This document shows positions 6,864-14,149 of a DNA stretch of 20,325 nt, piece by piece. The notes below the pieces were generated by a model. That model searched no databases. It was not told the DNA's origin and saw nothing but the letters and a program-made list of their open reading frames with translations. Each line of letters begins with the position of its first letter. The first letter of the stretch is position 1. The stretch is from DATKQD01 sp050695655. GTDB taxonomy: Bacteria > Chloroflexota > JAJPGV01. Position numbers and translations under genes: made by a program. Location: contig JBOGTU010000078.1 of assembly GCA_050695655.1 (NCBI GenBank), positions 1-20,325 of the forward strand. The letters run 5' to 3'.

Positions 6864-7343
6864 ATGTGGGCGCTGTGGCGGCGGCTGTCCCCGCGTGCTG
6901 ACTCGGCAGTCGATTCGCGCGAGGTGCCGCTGGAGCGGCCGTGGCTGCAGCGCTGGAGTCATGTGCCCAAGCGCAGCGCTGGCTTCGATTTCAGCGCGGC
7001 GGATTATCGCGCGGCATGGGTCCGCGCGCACGAGGTGGCTCGCGCCACCCTGGGCGAGGAACTGTGTTCCACGCTGGCGCATCGCGGGTACCTGGAAGTG
7101 CCGTCTCGCCGGTTCCCCGGCATCACCTATCGCCTGCGCGTCGGCCGCCGCATAGAGGTACGGGCGGCGCCCGGCGTCCAAGCACCCTGGCCGGAACGTT
7201 TCTTGTGCATCAACCCCACCTATCCCCTGCCGGAAGTCGAGTTCTTTGCGCACCTCTACCTCTACGTTCGCGACCGCGAGGATGAGATCCTGCGCGTCGC
7301 GGCACCCCAACCGTGGGACCAGCCCCTGGGCCGAACGTTTTGA
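6864..7343 (+). CDS. Conserved-looking 159-aa protein of unknown function
   Basis: No named family is recognised. The protein is soluble, with an Arg-rich N-terminus (MWALWRRLSPRAD) and no signal peptide. A helical region (residues 45-72, AADYRAAWVRAHEVARATLG) leads into RGYLEVPSRRFPGITYRLRV (74-93), then RRIEVRA, and a compact motif FLCINPTYPLPEVEFF (113-128) with a single cysteine (Cys115), ending in LYLYVRDREDEILRVA. Alternating strands around 84-100 and a Cys/Pro-rich core suggest a small alpha/beta domain. Start ATG 6864 is 3 bases after the upstream stop with no clear ribosome site, so translational coupling is likely. A role linked to the Gly-Gly protein is inferred from position only; Cys115 as a reactive residue is speculation. 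Confidence 0.72.
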   Translation: MWALWRRLSPRADSAVDSREVPLERPWLQRWSHVPKRSAGFDFSAADYRAAWVRAHEVARATLGEELCSTLAHRGYLEVPSRRFPGITYRLRVGRRIEVRAAPGVQAPWPERFLCINPTYPLPEVEFFAHLYLYVRDREDEILRVAAPQPWDQPLGRTF

Positions 7344-7347
7344 GCCA

Positions 7348-7462
7348 GTTCGCCAGCCGTTGGGTGAAGGGAGCCTTGCTCGGCTGTTGCTGCCAACTTG
7401 CGCTTGCGCCGTGCCTCATGAGGCTGGCGAGTGAGTCCACGGGCAGCGTTGGAACGTTTTTT
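7348..7462 (+). other. Candidate structured RNA or 5' leader before the KGG-repeat gene
   Basis: The 200-base gap 7344-7544 holds dense complementary segments. CGCCAGCC (7351-7358) pairs with GGCTGGCG (7422-7429), extendable to 11 pairs (7348-7358 with 7422-7432) by one A-U and two wobbles. Inside it, GTTGG (7359-7363) pairs with CCAAC (7393-7397), and AGCC/GGCT can pair within that arm. Alternative pairings exist: the GCCTCATGAGGC palindrome (7413-7424), CCGTG (7409-7413) with CACGG (7438-7442), GCTGCC (7389-7394) with GGCAGC (7442-7447), and CCAAC with a second GTTGG (7448-7452). A run of T follows at 7457-7462. No known RNA family is recognised. Confidence 0.35.
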
Positions 7463-7544
7463 GCTTGGCTGGTTCGCAGTGCGTGCGCTACGCTCAAAGC
7501 AGCGAGAGCGCAGTCCATAAGCTTGGCCACGGAGGCACCACAAC

Positions 7545-7820
7545 ATGGCAGACGACAGACGAGGACCCCAGCCCGGGACACCCCAAGCTCGGCATGGCGG
7601 CGAGGCAGTGAAGCGCAAATACGGCCCGACCTTCTACTCGCAGATCGGCAAGAAGGGCGGCGAGGCGGTGAAGCTGGAAAAGGGGCCGGACTTCTACGCG
7701 CAGATCGGTAAGAAGGGTGGCGAGGCCACCAAGCGGGAGCACGGCTCCAAGTTCTACGCCGAGATCGGCCGCAAGGGCGGTGAAAAGGGAGGCGCCAAGG
7801 GCCCGCGCAAGGCGGTTTGA
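7545..7820 (+). CDS. KGG-repeat stress protein (Em/LEA group 1-like)
   Basis: This 91-residue hydrophilic, Gly/Lys-rich protein belongs to the KGG-repeat type seen in bacterial general-stress proteins (such as GsiB) and plant Em proteins. Such proteins are thought to protect the cell during desiccation, heat or starvation. Residues 17-76 are three tandem 20-residue units of the pattern (K/H)GGEAxK-G-FYxxIGK, encoded by 60-bp direct repeats at 7593-7772; a partial fourth unit (KGGEKGG) follows. There is no signal peptide or hydrophobic segment, so it should be cytoplasmic and largely disordered. GGAGG at 7531-7535, 9 bases before ATG 7545, supports the start. It is monocistronic, with a long upstream leader that holds a candidate structured RNA. 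Confidence 0.88.
   Translation: MADDRRGPQPGTPQARHGGEAVKRKYGPTFYSQIGKKGGEAVKLEKGPDFYAQIGKKGGEATKREHGSKFYAEIGRKGGEKGGAKGPRKAV
7593..7772 (+). repeat. Three 60-bp in-frame direct repeats (KGG units)
   Basis: Each 60-base unit encodes one 20-residue KGG module. Units 2 and 3 share long identical blocks such as AAGAAGGG(C/T)GGCGAGGC and TTCTACGC. The array probably arose by in-frame duplication and could expand or contract. Confidence 0.8.
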
Positions 7821-7854
7821 GCGCTCGTGCCGGCCACGCTTGTCACCGAGGATG

Positions 7855-8601
7855 TCACAGCCGGCTGGCCATCACAATGCACAGCGCGCCCGTAGCGCCG
7901 ACGGAGACGTACTCGACCACGAGCCGCCAGGATGCGTCGCGGGCGAGCAGATGGTGGGTAACCCCTACCACCACATAGAACACCATGAGCAGCGCCGCCG
8001 CCCCGGCCGCGGCGCTGAGGACCCAGTAGTTCAATGGCCAAATGACTTCCGCCATGGTCAGGCCAATCACGGCCGCGTACAGGCTGGTGCGCGCCTCCTG
8101 CCGCTGCTCCACTGTGAACAGGCGCAGCGCCAGCAGGCCGCCGGTCACTGCCGCGAGCGGCGCGGAGACGAGGGCGCGGGCCTTGGCATCCTCAAGCAGC
8201 ACGAAGATCGCCAGTGCCACCACGTAGGCGGCCAGCGTTAAGAGCAAGCGGGCTATCTGCGCTTTGCCTGAGGTGGAGGGACGCACCACCTGGTACTCCG
8301 CGTAAATGCAGGCATAGAGCAGCGTGGGCGGGCCGAAGACGCCCACCAGCACCACTGAGTTGTTGGCCAGCAGCCGTGCTATTGAGGGCGCTGCCAGCGC
8401 CACGCCGGCGGGAATGATCAGTCGCACGGGCGAGAACACGTAGGCCGGGTGCGTGTGCAGCAGGTAGGGCACCGAGACCCCGGCCAGCAGGGCCAGCGCC
8501 AGGCCATAGGGCAGGTCGATGCCTGGCCCCAGGGTGAGCGACACGCCCAGAGCCATGGTGAACAGCACCGTGAGGACGAGCAGCCGCTCCTGCGAGATCA
8601 T
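7855..8601 (-). CDS. Polytopic membrane protein of unknown function
   Basis: The 248-residue protein has about eight hydrophobic segments, for example RLLVLTVLFTMALGVSLTL (6-24), PYGLALALLAGVSVPYLL, RLLLTLAAYVVALAIFVLL, ASLYAAVIG-like and AAAGAAALLMVFYVVVGV. No catalytic motif or transporter signature is visible. A loop with HTHPAYVF and one with EVIWPLNYW hold the few polar or aromatic conserved-looking residues. It is the last gene of the seven-gene minus-strand unit. Its start ATG overlaps the stop of the methyltransferase gene by 4 bases (ATGA), which implies translational coupling. I do not assign a function; a membrane-embedded partner of the methyltransferase is only a positional guess. 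Confidence 0.75.
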   Translation of the reverse strand: MISQERLLVLTVLFTMALGVSLTLGPGIDLPYGLALALLAGVSVPYLLHTHPAYVFSPVRLIIPAGVALAAPSIARLLANNSVVLVGVFGPPTLLYACIYAEYQVVRPSTSGKAQIARLLLTLAAYVVALAIFVLLEDAKARALVSAPLAAVTGGLLALRLFTVEQRQEARTSLYAAVIGLTMAEVIWPLNYWVLSAAAGAAALLMVFYVVVGVTHHLLARDASWRLVVEYVSVGATGALCIVMASRL

Positions 8602-9344
8602 GCTGGGGCGTGTTCGGCGACCATCAGCAGCACAGACGAGGTGATGTCGTACGGCTCAAGGTCGTAGCCGCCGTACACGCGGGTGACCCGCAGGCCCGCT
8701 CGCTGCAGCAACAGCTCCAGCTCGTAGCGATAGGTGTAACGAAAGTCCAAGGTGGTGACGGTGCGGCGCAGCTGGCCATCCTTCACCTCGTCATAGAAAA
8801 ACGTGACGCGCTCGATCTGGTCGGCCGTGTCCACTTCCCGTGCGCTGAGCTTGGACACTCGTGAGCCCACCAGCGGATCGTCCATGGTGAACTCGTGAAT
8901 CAACTTGGCCTCGGTGTCCTGCAAGCTCACGCTGTACGGGTTAATTGTGGAGATGACGAAGAGCCCCTTCGGCGTCACGTGCCGGGCGGCGGAGCGCAAG
9001 GTGGCCAGCTGGTCCTTCAAGTCGATCACGTGCATGAAAGCGTTGAGAGTGATGGCCACCAACGGAAACGCGCGGCCCAGGTCGAACGCACGCATGTCAC
9101 CCCGCAGGAGCTGCAGGCTCGCCACCGGGGTGCTCCGGCCGATTTCGAGCATTTCTTCTGACGAGTCCAGGCCCACGGCTTCAAAGCCCGCCTCAGCGAG
9201 GCTGCGCGCCACTCGGCCAGTGCCACAGCCCAGATCCAGGAATGGCCCGCCGGTGCGGCGAATCAGCTCGTGGTAAAAGGGCAGATCGCGGTCGTACTCC
9301 GCGTACTCCAGCTCATAGTAGCGAGCCAGCTCGTTATAACCCAT
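8598..9344 (-). CDS. Class I SAM-dependent methyltransferase
   Basis: This 248-residue cytoplasmic enzyme transfers a methyl group from S-adenosylmethionine to an unknown acceptor. Motif I LDLGCGTGR is at residues 36-44, and acidic Asp60 at the end of the second strand (GFEAVGLD) holds the ribose. Then come SEEMLEIGR, the motif GDMRAFDLG near 82-90, and VAITLNAFMHV, in the order of the Methyltransf_25/11 group. The C-terminal part (RVTFFYDEVKDGQLRRTV onward) forms the substrate-side strands seen in many small-molecule methyltransferases. Start ATG at 9344; no strong ribosome site, but the upstream M20 gene ends only 41 bases away. The product overlaps the following membrane-protein gene by 4 bases. 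Confidence 0.87.
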   Translation of the reverse strand: MGYNELARYYELEYAEYDRDLPFYHELIRRTGGPFLDLGCGTGRVARSLAEAGFEAVGLDSSEEMLEIGRSTPVASLQLLRGDMRAFDLGRAFPLVAITLNAFMHVIDLKDQLATLRSAARHVTPKGLFVISTINPYSVSLQDTEAKLIHEFTMDDPLVGSRVSKLSAREVDTADQIERVTFFYDEVKDGQLRRTVTTLDFRYTYRYELELLLQRAGLRVTRVYGGYDLEPYDITSSVLLMVAEHAPA

Positions 9345-9385
9345 GGCTACCGGGCCGGTATCGGGCGGATCAAGCTGCTGACGGC

Positions 9386-10576
9386 TCAGCCCGCGCGGGC
9401 GGCGCGCAACACCACGGCGTGCTCTGCCTGCATCTGCTGCATCAGGTCAGGCGCCGTGAGCAGGTCGATGGCGGTGAATGCCAGCGCCTTGGCGCCATCC
9501 ATCAACGCGCGGTCGCCCGCGGGCGAAATGGCCGCGGCCGCGAACTCGCGGGTGTGATTGGGGATACCGTCGGCGATCTTGATCGTGGGGTGAATGGCGG
9601 GCAACAGCCAGCTGATGTTGCCCATGTCCGTGGAGCCGAGCAGGCGCTCGTCGTCCATGGGGCAGTCCACGTCCAGCCGCTGCATCGCGTCCTGGTACAG
9701 GCCGGCGGCCGTTTTGTTGCTGAGGATGGTTTCGTAGCGCGCGGACAGTTCCTTGAAGGTGGCACCGGTGCCTGTGGCCAGGGCGCCGGCCTGGAAACAG
9801 TTCCTCACCTGTGACATCAGCGCGTCGAGCGCGGCATTGTCCGTGTCGCGCACCATGAATTCACCCCGCGTGTAGTCCGGCACGATGTTGGCCGCGTCGC
9901 CTCCGCGGCGGATCACCCCGTGGACGCGGGCTGATGCACGGATGTGCTGGCGCAGGGCATCCACGTTGTTGAAGCTGAGGATAAGCGCATTGAGCGCGTT
10001 CAGCCCCTTCTCGGGGCTGGCGGCGGCGTGTGCCGGGCGGCCTCGAAACTCTACGTCGAAGTGCTCGCAAGCCTGGGCCCGGCAGCACACCACGCTGTAG
10101 CTGGTGGGGTGGATCATCATGGCGGCGTCGATGCCCTGGAAGGCGCCGCCGTTCGCCAGCAGTATCTTGCCGCCGCCACCCTCCTCGGCGGGGGTGCCGA
10201 TGATCCTAGCCTGCCCGTGCAGGTGATCGCGCACTGCCTGAACGCCGATCATGGCGCCGATGGGCGTCGCGGCCATGATGTTGTGCCCGCAGGCATGGCC
10301 GATCTCCGGCAGGGCGTCGTACTCGGCCAGGAAGGCGATAGTGGCACCAGCGGCGCCATTCGCGGGCGCCTGAGCTTGCCAGGCCGTGGTCAGCCCAGCC
10401 AGGGCCAGCTCAGCTTGCCACCCCAGCGAGCGGCACATGTCCACCAGCGCGCCCGCTGACCGAACTTCCTGGAAACAGAGCTCGGGATCGCCGTGGATGT
10501 GATGGCTGAGGCCCACGAGCTGCGCCTGGTGGGCATCGATCGCCGCCGCTGCTGCTCGCTTGAGGTCGTCGTTCAC
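9386..10576 (-). CDS. M20D-family amidohydrolase (AbgB/PM20D2-like)
   Basis: This 396-residue metal-dependent hydrolase cleaves an amide or peptide bond in a small conjugate, such as an N-acyl amino acid, aminobenzoyl-glutamate or dipeptide. Visible motifs are HHIHGDPELCFQE (25-37), EYDALPEIGHACGHN (85-99, with the Cys-Gly-His metal site), GTPAEEGGGGK (127-137, catalytic and metal Glu pair), His156 in MMIHPTS, GRPAHA (179-184, start of the lid/dimer domain) and the late GSTDMGNISW with IHPTIK. These match the PM20D2/AbgB subgroup better than carboxypeptidase G2. Translation starts at GTG 10576, 9 bases after the holB stop, without a clear ribosome site, so coupling is likely. The substrate is not known. 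Confidence 0.88.
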   Translation of the reverse strand: MNDDLKRAAAAAIDAHQAQLVGLSHHIHGDPELCFQEVRSAGALVDMCRSLGWQAELALAGLTTAWQAQAPANGAAGATIAFLAEYDALPEIGHACGHNIMAATPIGAMIGVQAVRDHLHGQARIIGTPAEEGGGGKILLANGGAFQGIDAAMMIHPTSYSVVCCRAQACEHFDVEFRGRPAHAAASPEKGLNALNALILSFNNVDALRQHIRASARVHGVIRRGGDAANIVPDYTRGEFMVRDTDNAALDALMSQVRNCFQAGALATGTGATFKELSARYETILSNKTAAGLYQDAMQRLDVDCPMDDERLLGSTDMGNISWLLPAIHPTIKIADGIPNHTREFAAAAISPAGDRALMDGAKALAFTAIDLLTAPDLMQQMQAEHAVVLRAARAG

Positions 10577-10585
10577 GCTGCCAGT

Positions 10586-11650
10586 CTACCCAATGGTCGC
10601 GGGCGACAGTGCCGGCAAGTGCAACATCAGCACCTCCAGCGCAAGCCGGGTGTTGGTAGTGCCTGCCACGTGGCCGATGGTGCGCTGCATCGCCTGGACG
10701 GCCCGTCGCACCTCGGCGGGCGGGCACTCGGCCGCGGCGCGGGCCAGCGTGGCGGAATGATCGCCATTCACCGCCAGGTGCGGGCAGCCCTCCGCCACCA
10801 GCAGCAGATCGCGCAGCCAGCTCAGCCACAGCGCCAGCACTTCGGCCAGTTCGGAAGGGTTGCTGGCCGCGGAGGCGGCCAGCTGCTCCGCCGCGCGGAA
10901 GCGAGCCGCGGTGCTCGCTCCCAGCAGCTCCACCAGGTGAGCCAGCGCGGCCCGGCGTATCTCCAACAGCTCCGGCTCCCCGGCTGCCTGCAGCGCCCAG
11001 CCGATGCGCCCGGCGGCCAGTCCCGCCAAGTCCTCGGACTGGCCGGACTCGAGTGCTGCTTTGGCGGCGATGGCGGCGGCGATGTCCGCGCGGCCAACCA
11101 GCCGCAGCGGCACGGGCCGGCAGCGGGACACCACGGTAGGCAGCAGGTTCAGCGCGGCGGGCGCGGTGAGGATCATACGCACACTGGCCGCTGGCTCCTC
11201 CAGCGTCTTCAGCAGGGCATTCTGCGCCGGCAGCGTGAGCTGATCGGCATTGAGCAGCGCATACACCTTCCAACGCCCTTCGTAGGGCAGCAGGTTCGAG
11301 GCGTATTGCACCGCCCGCACCTGATCGATGATCGAGCTGCGCTCGGCCGTCCACTCGTCCAGCACGGTGATATCGGGGTGGGCGCCGGCCAGCGCCTTGA
11401 TGCAGCTGCCGCACTCGTAGCAGGGCCCCGGCTGACCGGCGGCGGCGAAAGGCTGCAGAGCGCCGAACAAGCTGGTCTGCGCTTCGCCCTGCCAGCCGGT
11501 GCAGTTGAACGCCATGGCCAGTTCACGCGCCAGGAGCGACTTGCCGATGCGCGGCGGCCCGGTGATGAGGTATGCGTGAGGGCCATTGCCGGCGGCCAGG
11601 TCAGCCTGGAGCGCCTCCACGGCCCGCGGGTGGCCCCGTGTGCGCCACAC
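10586..11650 (-). CDS. holB: DNA polymerase III subunit delta-prime
   Basis: This 354-residue subunit of the clamp-loader complex opens the beta sliding clamp with the delta and tau/gamma subunits during replication. Features: Walker A GPPRIGKS (31-38), a zinc module from Cys50, Cys77, Cys80 and Cys83 (CYECGSC), the loader motif LLKTLEEP (146-153) and SRC at 175-177, which supplies the arginine finger to a neighbouring subunit. The remainder is the helical domain III collar. Unlike E. coli delta-prime, the Walker A is intact, so ATP binding is possible; the protein could also be read as a short DnaX-like homologue, but it lacks the long tau C-terminus. Start is GTG 11650, 3 bases after the upstream amidohydrolase stop, so translation is probably coupled. 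Confidence 0.88.
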   Translation of the reverse strand: MWRTRGHPRAVEALQADLAAGNGPHAYLITGPPRIGKSLLARELAMAFNCTGWQGEAQTSLFGALQPFAAAGQPGPCYECGSCIKALAGAHPDITVLDEWTAERSSIIDQVRAVQYASNLLPYEGRWKVYALLNADQLTLPAQNALLKTLEEPAASVRMILTAPAALNLLPTVVSRCRPVPLRLVGRADIAAAIAAKAALESGQSEDLAGLAAGRIGWALQAAGEPELLEIRRAALAHLVELLGASTAARFRAAEQLAASAASNPSELAEVLALWLSWLRDLLLVAEGCPHLAVNGDHSATLARAAAECPPAEVRRAVQAMQRTIGHVAGTTNTRLALEVLMLHLPALSPATIG

Positions 11651-11653
11651 GGC

Positions 11654-12628
11654 TCAGGAGTTGGGCAGCCCCAGCAGCCGCCTCGCGTTGCCGGAGTAGA
11701 TGAGCTCCTGATCGGCGGCGCTGAAGCCCGCATCCTGCACGGACTGGACGGCCATCTCCAGGTCGCCCAGCCCAAAAGGGTAGTCGCTGCCCAGCAGCAG
11801 GTGATCGGTTCCGAATACCTGTGCCGCCAGGTGGATGGAGGGCACGTGGTAGCTCACCAGGTCGTAATACAGCTCCTTCATGTACTCCGTTGGCGGCCGG
11901 GGGATGCCTTTGCAGGCCGGGTGCGAGCGATACGCGCCCTCCACGCGGCCGATGAGGTAGGGCAGCATGCCGCCCAGGTGCGGCACGATGAGCTGCATGC
12001 GGCGGTACTTCTCGAACATGCCGCTGAAGATCATGCGGTACACGGTCACCCCGGTATCGAAGATGAAGCCGAGGGTGGAGGCCATGTTGTAGTCGACCAC
12101 CATGTCCGCGCAGCTGGGCGTCATGGGGTGCAGCAGCACGGTGAGGCCGCGCCTGTCAATCTCCTCGAACAGCGGCGCCAGCTGGGGGTTGTCCAGGCGC
12201 AGGCCGTTGATGTTGGAGCCGAGCAGCAGGCCCGCCAGCTGCAGCTGATCCATGCAGCGCGCCAGTTCGTCAAGCGCATCGTCCAGGTTGGGCAGCGGTA
12301 CGCTGCCGAAGGCCAGAAAGTGGTCCGGGTGCGCCCTCACCTCTGCCGCGAAGAGGTCGTTCGACATTTGCGCCAGGCTCTTGCGGGTTTCGCGGTCGCC
12401 TTCGTAAGCTTGCGGCAGCGAGAGCGAGAGCACCTGGTAATCTACCCCCAGCCGCTCCATGAGCCGCAAGCGCTCGTCCACCGTCCACATGGCCGGATTT
12501 TTTTTGACCTTGTTGTCGAGCAGGCTCTTGGTGGCCTTCTCCTCGGCGGAACGAGGGTTGGCCAGTACGCGGTCCAGTTCGGCGATGTAGCGCTCCGGGA
12601 ACAGGTGGGCGTGGACATCGATCTTCAT
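11654..12628 (-). CDS. Amidohydrolase family protein, ACMSD-like
   Basis: This is a 324-residue TIM-barrel metal enzyme of the amidohydrolase_2 family, which includes aminocarboxymuconate-semialdehyde decarboxylase (ACMSD) and resorcylate decarboxylases. Metal and catalytic positions are in place: HAH at residues 6-8 (strand 1), His167 in VLLHPMTP, His217 in VPHLGG and Asp282 in LLGSDYPFG. The C-terminal SGNARRLLGL is typical of this family. Members hydrolyse or non-oxidatively decarboxylate aromatic or muconate-type acids; the substrate here cannot be told. Start ATG 12628 follows 48 bases after the FapA-PilZ gene, with a weak ribosome site. It may process a catabolic intermediate along with the M20D enzyme in the same unit, which is inference from position. 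Confidence 0.86.
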   Translation of the reverse strand: MKIDVHAHLFPERYIAELDRVLANPRSAEEKATKSLLDNKVKKNPAMWTVDERLRLMERLGVDYQVLSLSLPQAYEGDRETRKSLAQMSNDLFAAEVRAHPDHFLAFGSVPLPNLDDALDELARCMDQLQLAGLLLGSNINGLRLDNPQLAPLFEEIDRRGLTVLLHPMTPSCADMVVDYNMASTLGFIFDTGVTVYRMIFSGMFEKYRRMQLIVPHLGGMLPYLIGRVEGAYRSHPACKGIPRPPTEYMKELYYDLVSYHVPSIHLAAQVFGTDHLLLGSDYPFGLGDLEMAVQSVQDAGFSAADQELIYSGNARRLLGLPNS

Positions 12629-12676
12629 CGCGCCCAGCTTACCAGGGCGGGAGCGTACGAACCGGAGGGGGCGGAC

Positions 12677-14113
12677 TCAGCGGCCGGCGCTGGCGACTGT
12701 CGGCGGCGCCATGCGGCGGGCGATGGCGGCTTGCAGTTCCGGCGCCTTGCCGCGATCTCGCAGGTTGCGGTTTTGGCGCAGGTCCTCGTTGACGCAGAAG
12801 CGAGTGATGGCTTCCTTCACCGAGGGCTCGATCTGCATGTAGCGCACAGCGTATGCGTGAATGTCCTTGCGGCCGGGCGTTTCGATCATGCGCAGGATCT
12901 GTGACTCCATCCACATCATGCCGGGCACGTCGGGCAGGCTGAATTGCATCTGAAATTCCTCGGCCGGCTTCATCCGCACAGGTAAGCGGACGCGCATACC
13001 GCCCGCCGAGATGTCCAGCGCATCGCCGTTCACTTCGCCAGCCGGATCGTGCCGAACCACCACAATGGCCAGTGGCGGCGCGAGATCCACGCGGAGGCTT
13101 TCCCGCCGCTTGGAGCTGTCGGCGGCGGCCGCCGTGGCGTTGCCGCTTACCCGCTCCACCTGAATTTGCCCGCCAACCTCAACCTCGCAGTTGAGGGCTG
13201 GGCCGCCGCGCAGGATGAGGTCCTTGGCCGCCTTGAGCTTGGAGTGCTCTATGGAGGCGTCGGCGATGATGGAACCCGAGGTGCTCTCGATGGATGCGAA
13301 GCGGGCGCGGCTGAGGTAGATGTCGTTCTCGGCGCGCACCATGGCGAGGCGGTCGGTCGTGCCGTTCACTGCGCCGGTGATAAACACGCTGCCCGCCTCG
13401 CTGGCAACCAGCCCACCCTCCACCATGCCGAAGATGTGCGCGTCGAAACCAGCCACCACTTCAAAGCCGGTGCGCACGCAGCCGTAGACCTCGATCTCGC
13501 CGAGATAGCGCACGTTACCCTTGCGGAAGTCCACGTCGCCGAAGACGGTCAGCAGGTCGAGCACGTCGATGCAGCCGTCGCGCCAGCGCAGGTGCCCATC
13601 CATGTTGGCTACCAGCGCCAAGCCATCGTCGCTGATGCGGACGTTGCGGCCCACGGGGTACTTGGCGTCCTTCACCCGCGGCGGCTGGATGCGCTGGCCA
13701 AAGACGTTGAAGCCGGGCTGGCCAGGGTCGGCTGGGATTTTCCGCGCAATGGTCTCACCGCTGCGCAGCTCCTTCACGTTTTCCAGGTTGCGGTAGTCCA
13801 CCTGGCCGTTGTCGTCGGTGGTTGGCAGCAAAGTGGGTGGCATCACCAGCATTTCGATCTCAGCGTCGGACCCGCGCCGAGCCGGCGCGCCACGGGCCAC
13901 CACGGCTTCGTTGCCGGTGACGCGGTTCCACACCAGATCGCGGATGGCGGCTTCGTCGATGCCGTAGCTGATGTGCCGCTGTCGCAGCTCGCCGATGAGC
14001 TGTTTCACCATGGCCTCGGCCGAGCCTAGCTTGGGGATAGAGGTCAGGGTGAGGCCCAGTGCGAGGCCCCCCTCCAGCACGCGTATCGTGTAGTTCAGTC
14101 CAGTCTCTGCCAC
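12677..14113 (-). CDS. FapA (DUF342) protein fused to a PilZ c-di-GMP-binding domain
   Basis: The protein has 478 residues. Residues about 1-325 match the FapA/DUF342 polymer-forming family: an N-terminal alpha/beta region, the signature ARKIPADPGQPGFNVFGQRI (123-142), then a repetitive right-handed beta-helix pattern (VFGDVDFRKGNVRYLGEIEV, VEGGLVASEAGSVFITGAVN, SGSIIADASIEHSKLKAAKD). Residues about 335-440 form a PilZ domain with RRESLR (336-341, RxxxR) and DISAGG (367-372, DxSxxG), the two c-di-GMP-binding motifs. FapA homologues affect flagellar or envelope assembly, and PilZ domains sense cyclic di-GMP, so a signal-controlled scaffold is inferred. No flagellar gene is present in the window. 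GTG start at 14113, preceded by GAGGA, 36 bases after aspS. Confidence 0.85.
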   Translation of the reverse strand: MAETGLNYTIRVLEGGLALGLTLTSIPKLGSAEAMVKQLIGELRQRHISYGIDEAAIRDLVWNRVTGNEAVVARGAPARRGSDAEIEMLVMPPTLLPTTDDNGQVDYRNLENVKELRSGETIARKIPADPGQPGFNVFGQRIQPPRVKDAKYPVGRNVRISDDGLALVANMDGHLRWRDGCIDVLDLLTVFGDVDFRKGNVRYLGEIEVYGCVRTGFEVVAGFDAHIFGMVEGGLVASEAGSVFITGAVNGTTDRLAMVRAENDIYLSRARFASIESTSGSIIADASIEHSKLKAAKDLILRGGPALNCEVEVGGQIQVERVSGNATAAAADSSKRRESLRVDLAPPLAIVVVRHDPAGEVNGDALDISAGGMRVRLPVRMKPAEEFQMQFSLPDVPGMMWMESQILRMIETPGRKDIHAYAVRYMQIEPSVKEAITRFCVNEDLRQNRNLRDRGKAPELQAAIARRMAPPTVASAGR

Positions 14114-14149
14114 TGTCCCATCCTCAATCCATGTGCGCGTGGCTGCCGC

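Noticed and set aside
7333..7478. Repeated GAACGTTTT...GTTCGC segments at 7333 and 7452
   Set aside because: The two copies need a 4-base gap and several mismatches to align, too weak to call a repeat.
10493..12904. 803-residue open frame on plus across holB and neighbours
   Set aside because: It is antisense to four well-supported minus-strand genes; the His/Gln/Arg/Gly-rich composition is the usual shadow of GC-rich coding DNA.
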